From Bacilli bacterium (GTDB lineage: Bacteria; Bacillota_I; Bacilli_A; RF39; UBA660), in NCBI GenBank assembly GCA_017405445.1, contig JAFRAK010000041.1:1-64000 (forward strand): a stretch of DNA of 64,000 nucleotides, given 5' to 3'. Below the pieces are notes generated by a model. It was not told where the DNA came from. It saw only the letters and a list, made by a program, of their open reading frames with translations, and did not search any database. A program made the position numbers and the translations under genes. Below are positions 59,909-64,000 of this stretch, piece after piece (position 1 is the stretch's first letter; every line of letters begins with the position of its first letter).

Positions 59909-61588
59909 ATGTATCAAGCTTTGTACAGAAAATATAGACCTGTTGATTTTGATTCTGTAATTGGTCAAAATCCAATTATAACTACTTTGAAAAACTCTAT
60001 AATTCACAATAATTTTTCTCATGCTTATTTATTTTTTGGAAGTAGAGGAACTGGAAAAACTACAGTGTCAAAAATTTTTGCGAGAAATATTAATTGCGAT
60101 TCTCCTAAGGATGGTATTGCTTGCGGAAAATGTGATTCTTGTAAGATTTCTTTTTCTAAGGAATGTGTAGATATTATAGAGATAGATGCTGCATCTAATA
60201 ATGGTGTTGATGAAATTAGGGAGTTAAAAAATAATATTAATTTAGTTCCATCAAGTTTGAAATATAAAGTATATATTATAGATGAGGTTCATATGTTATC
60301 TGATAGTGCTTTTAATGCATTATTAAAAACTTTGGAGGAGCCTCCTCAACATGTAGTTTTTATTCTTGCAACGACTGATCCACAAAAGGTACCTGAAACG
60401 ATTGTTTCTAGGTGTCAGTGTTTTTCTTTTAAAAAAATTTCTAATGAAGATATTTTTGAAAAACTATCTGAAATTTGTAAAAAAGAAAAAATTATCATTC
60501 AAGATGATGTATTGAATAAAATAGCTATATATTCTGATGGTGGTCTTAGAGATGCTATTGGATTACTAGATAAGCTTATTGCTTATAAATCTACTGATAT
60601 AACTATAGATGATTTTAATGAAATTAATGGTATTATTTCAGATGAAGAAATATCTTCTTTTGTTCATAATGTTTTTGAAAGAAAATTTTCGGAAGTTTTG
60701 TCTAATTTATCGCAATTTAATAGTTGTGGAAAAAATTTAATTCAAATTATTCTTCAGTTGATTGAATATTGTAGAAATGAAATAATTTCTTATTATATTG
60801 ATCATAAAAAATTAGATTATCCTATTGTTAATTATGAGGAATTATTAAATATTTTTAATGAAAAATTATTTGATATTAAAAAATCTAATAATCCTTCTAT
60901 ATATATTGAGATTACTTTTTTGAAATTTATGAATGATTATTTATTGAATAATGATGATTTTAGTAAAAATGAACCTGTGGAAAAAAAATCTGAAAATGTT
61001 ATTAATGTTGATAATTCTATTTCTGAGGAGATAAAAAAAGACACTGTTTTAAATATTGATTTAAACAGTGATTCTAATATTGATAGAACTTCTTTTGCTT
61101 CTAGTAATCCTCGTATTCTTAATCTTGATGAGATTTTGAATGTTAGAATTAATAATACTTTTGCAACTGCAGATAAAAATTTGTTAAAATTAGAAAATAA
61201 GAATTTTGATTTACTTAAGGATTATTCTTTTGACACTAAAATTGGTTATTTAGTTAATTCTTTATTAGATTCTACAATAAGAGTAGTTGGAAGTGATTCT
61301 ATGATTATTAGTTTTTCTTCTGATGGTCTGGTTGAAGAGAATCTATCTCATTTAGTTGAGTTAAATGAAGTTTATAATAAAATTACTAATTCTAATAAAA
61401 ATATTGCGATTGTTTCTGATTCTGAATGGGATAAATTGAAAAATGATTATATTGATCATCTTAAAAATAATATTAAATATTCTATTAAAAAAGAACCTGA
61501 TGTTGTCTTGGAAGAAAATAAGAATGATGATATAATAGTTAATAGTGCGATATCTTTATTTGGAGAAGATATTGTAGAGGTAGAATAG
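59909..61588 (+). CDS. dnaX: DNA polymerase III gamma/tau subunit
   Basis: A 559-residue clamp-loader ATPase. YQALYRKYRPVDFDSVIGQ at the start, Walker A GSRGTGKTTVSK (about 44), zinc module CDSPKDGIACGKCDSC (about 63-78), DEVHMLSDSAFNALLKTLEEPP (about 127-148), SRC sensor (IVSRCQCFSF). The C-terminal third is Asn/Ser/Asp-rich and low-similarity, as usual for tau. GGGAGG before ATG. Leads dnaX-ybaB-recR, the B. subtilis dnaX-yaaK-recR order. Confidence 0.96.
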   Translation: MYQALYRKYRPVDFDSVIGQNPIITTLKNSIIHNNFSHAYLFFGSRGTGKTTVSKIFARNINCDSPKDGIACGKCDSCKISFSKECVDIIEIDAASNNGVDEIRELKNNINLVPSSLKYKVYIIDEVHMLSDSAFNALLKTLEEPPQHVVFILATTDPQKVPETIVSRCQCFSFKKISNEDIFEKLSEICKKEKIIIQDDVLNKIAIYSDGGLRDAIGLLDKLIAYKSTDITIDDFNEINGIISDEEISSFVHNVFERKFSEVLSNLSQFNSCGKNLIQIILQLIEYCRNEIISYYIDHKKLDYPIVNYEELLNIFNEKLFDIKKSNNPSIYIEITFLKFMNDYLLNNDDFSKNEPVEKKSENVINVDNSISEEIKKDTVLNIDLNSDSNIDRTSFASSNPRILNLDEILNVRINNTFATADKNLLKLENKNFDLLKDYSFDTKIGYLVNSLLDSTIRVVGSDSMIISFSSDGLVEENLSHLVELNEVYNKITNSNKNIAIVSDSEWDKLKNDYIDHLKNNIKYSIKKEPDVVLEENKNDDIIVNSAISLFGEDIVEVE

Positions 61589-61602
61589 AGGAGGAAATAC
61601 CT

Positions 61603-61899
61603 ATGAATATGCAAGCTATGTTAAAACAAGCTCAAGCTTTACAAAAAGATATGTTGAAGGCAAAAGATGAAATTGATAAAACTGAATTTATTGGCGAAAG
61701 TTCTTTAGTTAAAGTTACTATGAAAGGTACTAAGGAATGTGTTAAGGTTGAAATTACTGCAGATGATTCTTTGGATAAGGATGATTTAGAAGTTCTTGAA
61801 GATATGATTGTTGTTGCTATTAATGATGCTAATAAAAAAATTGATAAAATGACTGAGGAGAAAATGGGTAAATTTGGTAATATACCTGGATTGTTTTAA
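61603..61899 (+). CDS. ybaB: YbaB/EbfC-family nucleoid-associated protein
   Basis: A 98-residue protein: MNMQAMLKQAQALQKDMLKAK, then VKVTMKGTKECVKVEITAD and LEDMIVVAINDANKKIDKMTEEKMGK, typical of YbaB/EbfC DNA-binding dimers. Always between dnaX and recR. GAGGAGG precedes the ATG. Confidence 0.95.
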   Translation: MNMQAMLKQAQALQKDMLKAKDEIDKTEFIGESSLVKVTMKGTKECVKVEITADDSLDKDDLEVLEDMIVVAINDANKKIDKMTEEKMGKFGNIPGLF

Positions 61900-61901
61900 T
61901 T

Positions 61902-62495
61902 ATGTATCCTGATAGTTTGAAAAATTTAATAGAATCATTTAAATATTTACCAAGTGTAGGTGAAAAAACTGCTGAACGTTATGCTTTTTCTGTTTTAGAT
62001 ATGGATGAAGATCAGATAGAGTTATTTGTTGACAGTTTAAAAAATATTAAAAATAGGATTCATCCTTGTAAAAATTGTAATGTTTTAACCGAAGATGAAA
62101 TATGTTCTATTTGTTCTGATGATTTTCGTAATAAGAATGTTTTATGTATTGTTGAAGATGTTAAAAGTGTTTTTTTATTTGAAAAGATAGGTATGTTTAA
62201 AGGGTTATATCATGTCTTAAAAGGTTTAATTTCTCCACTTGATGGTGTTAATCCAGAAGACATTGGTATAGATAAATTGTTAGATCGTATTCAAAATGAA
62301 AAATTTGAAGAAATTATTTTTGCTTTTAAACCTAGTATTGAAGGTGAAACAACTGCATTATATATAAAAAAAATTTTAGATGGTTTAAATTTAAAAATTA
62401 CTAAGATTGCGAATGGTGTTCCTATCGGAGCAGATATGGAATATGTAGATAGTTTAACTTTAGAGAGAGCTTTATCTGATCGTAAGGAAGTGTAA
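61902..62495 (+). CDS. recR: Recombination mediator RecR
   Basis: A 197-residue RecR. Helix-hairpin-helix KYLPSVGEKTAERYAF (about 15-30), zinc finger CKNCNVLTEDEICSIC (about 57-72), TOPRIM (NVLCIVEDVKSVFLFEK, about 80) and GVPIGADMEYVDSLTLERAL (about 170). Ring forming clamp in RecFOR pathway. Only 2 bases after ybaB. Confidence 0.96.
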   Translation: MYPDSLKNLIESFKYLPSVGEKTAERYAFSVLDMDEDQIELFVDSLKNIKNRIHPCKNCNVLTEDEICSICSDDFRNKNVLCIVEDVKSVFLFEKIGMFKGLYHVLKGLISPLDGVNPEDIGIDKLLDRIQNEKFEEIIFAFKPSIEGETTALYIKKILDGLNLKITKIANGVPIGADMEYVDSLTLERALSDRKEV

Positions 62496-62510
62496 TAATT
62501 GTTTTCATAA

Positions 62511-62532
62511 TTTCATATTAATTTATATGAAA
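62511..62532. repeat. Palindrome spanning the bofA-like start codon
   Basis: TTTCATAT-TAATTT-ATATGAAA, perfect 8-base arms, with the ATG inside the right arm. As RNA it would bury the start codon. Confidence 0.5.
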
Positions 62533-62712
62533 TTAATACGTCATTTATTTTTTAAACTTATTATTAGTGTAATATTATTGTATTTATTTAATTATTTTTC
62601 TATAAATTATCAGTTTGTTCTTCCAATGAATATTTATAGTATTATATTTATTATTCTTTTTGGAGGTTTTGGTTTAGTAGGACTTGTTATTTTTTATATT
62701 TATTTTTTGTGA
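62527..62712 (+). CDS. bofA: BofA-like small membrane protein
   Basis: A 61-residue protein with two transmembrane segments (about 7-25 and 36-58). The end, LPMNIYSIIFIILFGGFGLVG then LVIFYIYFL, resembles the BofA C-terminus (P-x-N, then GilGipGi...LV), and it stands after recR, where B. subtilis has yaaL-bofA. BofA inhibits SpoIVFB cleavage of pro-sigma-K in the mother cell. The N-terminus is shorter than in B. subtilis BofA (87 aa). No ribosome site is visible and the start codon lies in a palindrome. Stops at TGA, 5 bases before the holB start. Confidence 0.6.
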   Translation: MKLIRHLFFKLIISVILLYLFNYFSINYQFVLPMNIYSIIFIILFGGFGLVGLVIFYIYFL

Positions 62713-62719
62713 GGGATTT

Positions 62720-63559
62720 ATGGATAATTTAACTATTGTAAAAGAGAAATTTATAAAATATATTGATTCTGTTGTTCAAAATCATAGGATTTCTCATGCT
62801 TATTTAATTGAATTAGATAACTATGATACTGATTTTGATTATGTTATGACATTTATTAAAATGATTTTATGTAATTGTTCTTATGATAATTTAAATAAAG
62901 CTGATGAAAATCTTATTCACTTGATTGATAGTAATCAATATCCTGATATTTATACTATTTCTTCTGATAATAGTGTTATTAATAAAAATATGATTGCTGA
63001 TTTACAAAAGGAATTTGTGAATAAATCTATTTTTGATAATAAGAGAATTTATATTATTAAAGAAGCTGAAAAGTTAAATGCTTCTTCTGCAAATACAATA
63101 CTAAAGTTTTTAGAGGAACCTGAAGAAGATATAATAGCTTTCTTGATTACGGATGATCGTTATCATATTATTGATACTATCATGTCTAGATGTCAAATAC
63201 TATCTTTAAAAGAATATAATTATATTAATACAATTGATGATGAATTGTTGGATATTATAGACATTGTTTTTCATCCACAACAGTATTTTTTAAAATACAA
63301 TGATGTTACAAAAAGTATGTTTTCTGATAAAGCTGTTATTAAAAAAAGATTATGTGATATAGAGGCTATTCTATTAATGGTTCTATCTAAGAAAATAACA
63401 AAAGATAATACAACTATTATAGATTTATTTAGTGATAAAAGTGAAAATGACTTAATATCTATACTTAGTATAATTGAAGATGAATTGCCAAAATTAAATT
63501 TTAATGTTAATTTAAAATTATGGCTTGATTCTTTTTTTAGTCATTTGATAGGAGGTTAA
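62720..63559 (+). CDS. holB: DNA polymerase III delta-prime subunit
   Basis: A 279-residue clamp-loader subunit. RISHAYLIELDN (about 22), NKRIYIIKEAEKLNASSANTILKFLEEPEED (about 108-138; the DNA-pol-III AAA core) and SRCQILSL (about 155) identify it. Walker A is degenerate, as usual in delta-prime. Start at the ATG after GAGGG; an upstream in-frame ATG lies in the bofA-like gene. Followed directly by yaaT, as in B. subtilis. Confidence 0.92.
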   Translation: MDNLTIVKEKFIKYIDSVVQNHRISHAYLIELDNYDTDFDYVMTFIKMILCNCSYDNLNKADENLIHLIDSNQYPDIYTISSDNSVINKNMIADLQKEFVNKSIFDNKRIYIIKEAEKLNASSANTILKFLEEPEEDIIAFLITDDRYHIIDTIMSRCQILSLKEYNYINTIDDELLDIIDIVFHPQQYFLKYNDVTKSMFSDKAVIKKRLCDIEAILLMVLSKKITKDNTTIIDLFSDKSENDLISILSIIEDELPKLNFNVNLKLWLDSFFSHLIGG

Positions 63560-63561
63560 TT

Positions 63562-64000
63562 ATGATTGAAATTGTAGTTGTTTGTGTTGAAGAATCTAAG
63601 AATTTATATTATTTATCTCCAAATAATTTAGAATTAAAAAAGGGTGCTGAGGTTATTTTTGAGGATGAGAATGGATTATTATCCGGTAGAATAATTAAAG
63701 AAAAGTATATGGAGAATAAAAAGAATGTTGTTCTTCCATTAAAGAAAGTGCTTCGTTTGATGAATGATTCTGATTACAAGAAAATAAAAAAGAATGCAGA
63801 ACATGCAAAAAAAGCCTTAGAAGATGCAAAAAAATATGCTGTGGAATTAAAATTAAATATGAATTTTGTAGATGCTTACTTAAATTTTGATGGTTCTCAA
63901 TTATTCTTTTCGTTTCTATCAGATGAGAGAGTAGATTTTAGAGAATTAATTAAAAAACTTGCTCAAAAGTATAAAATGAGAATTGAACTACGACAAATTG
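63562..64000 (+). CDS. yaaT: PSP1-domain protein YaaT/RicT (partial, runs off right edge)
   Basis: The visible 146 codons read MIEIVVVCVEESKNLYYLSP through DAYLNFDGSQLFFSFLSDERVDFRELIKKLA, which matches the PSP1 domain of YaaT/RicT (LNFDGSKxxFYFTAExRVDFRELVK-type motif). YaaT with YlbF and YmcA forms the complex that aids RNase Y-dependent mRNA maturation and promotes competence and sporulation in B. subtilis. AGGAGG precedes the ATG 2 bases past holB. The usual N-terminal Cys cluster seems weak here. Confidence 0.92.
   Translation, partial: MIEIVVVCVEESKNLYYLSPNNLELKKGAEVIFEDENGLLSGRIIKEKYMENKKNVVLPLKKVLRLMNDSDYKKIKKNAEHAKKALEDAKKYAVELKLNMNFVDAYLNFDGSQLFFSFLSDERVDFRELIKKLAQKYKMRIELRQI

Noticed and set aside
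59783..60022. Minus-strand ORF across the tadA-dnaX junction
   Set aside because: Opposes two conserved genes and covers a terminator and promoter; not plausible as coding.
1..64000. CRISPR arrays, tRNA genes, rRNA genes, riboswitches, insertion sequences
   Set aside because: None recognised: no regularly spaced repeats, no tRNA-like TTCRANY/cloverleaf segments, no transposase; the only structured RNAs I could support are the SRP RNA and the rpsF leader.

Overview
The window is an AT-rich (roughly 28-30% G+C by eye) chromosomal segment from a Bacilli-class Firmicute, centred on the replication origin. Gene order on both sides of dnaA matches Bacillus subtilis closely: rplI-gdpP-rpsR-ssb-rpsF, ychF, spo0J-soj-noc, rsmG-mnmG-mnmE-jag-yidC-rnpA-rpmH, then dnaA-dnaN-(comK)-recF-gyrB-gyrA, ffs, tadA, dnaX-ybaB-recR-(bofA-like)-holB-yaaT. 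TGA is used as a stop (recF, argS-adjacent ywiB, tadA), so this is genetic code 11 and not a Mycoplasma-type code. Traces of an endospore programme (spoIIR, a spoIIQ-like gene with the same kind of degenerate LytM site, a bofA-like gene) and comK point to an uncultured, probably gut-associated Bacilli lineage; this taxonomic reading is inference.

Layout. 1-5540: right-hand end of an integrative (probably conjugative) element on the minus strand: tyrosine integrase, a 48-aa protein, ParA, ParB, a secreted protein, a tiny membrane peptide, and the start of a thioester-domain adhesin that runs off the left edge. The element abuts the 3' end of secA. 5545-21464: housekeeping genes on the minus strand (secA, hpf, csp, tagO-like, mreB/mbl, spoIIQ-like, ywzB-like, rpiB, rpmE, murA, spoIIR, prmC, prfA, rpoE, argS, ywiB). 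21565-25118: three genes head-on to replication (class A PBP, lemA, pta). 25147-49777: minus-strand genes up to rpmH. 49778-50181: origin region with a cluster of DnaA-box-like motifs. 50182-64000: plus-strand replication/repair genes. Genes on each side of the origin mostly point away from it.

Most unusual content. (1) Two paralogous secreted proteins (12601-13920 and 34115-35485) share a nearly constant N-terminal half but differ in a C-terminal C-type-lectin-like segment. The last ~120 bases of the second copy are about 51% G+C, use codons foreign to the neighbourhood, consist largely of NNY codons at the variable positions and end in a perfect GGGG/CCCC hairpin: this looks like the variable region of a diversity-generating retroelement whose reverse transcriptase and template would lie outside this window. 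(2) Three perfect parS sites and one perfect Noc-binding site are packed into 180 bases between gyrA and the SRP RNA. (3) comK sits between dnaN and recF and lacks the C-terminal tail bound by MecA in B. subtilis. (4) Several family members are atypical: GdpP reduced to its DHH-DHHA1 part, Noc with a long linker and no N-terminal amphipathic helix, an SGNH hydrolase without its catalytic Ser and His, and a 40-residue L34.

All calls are from reading sequence and translated proteins by eye; no database search or folding programme was run.
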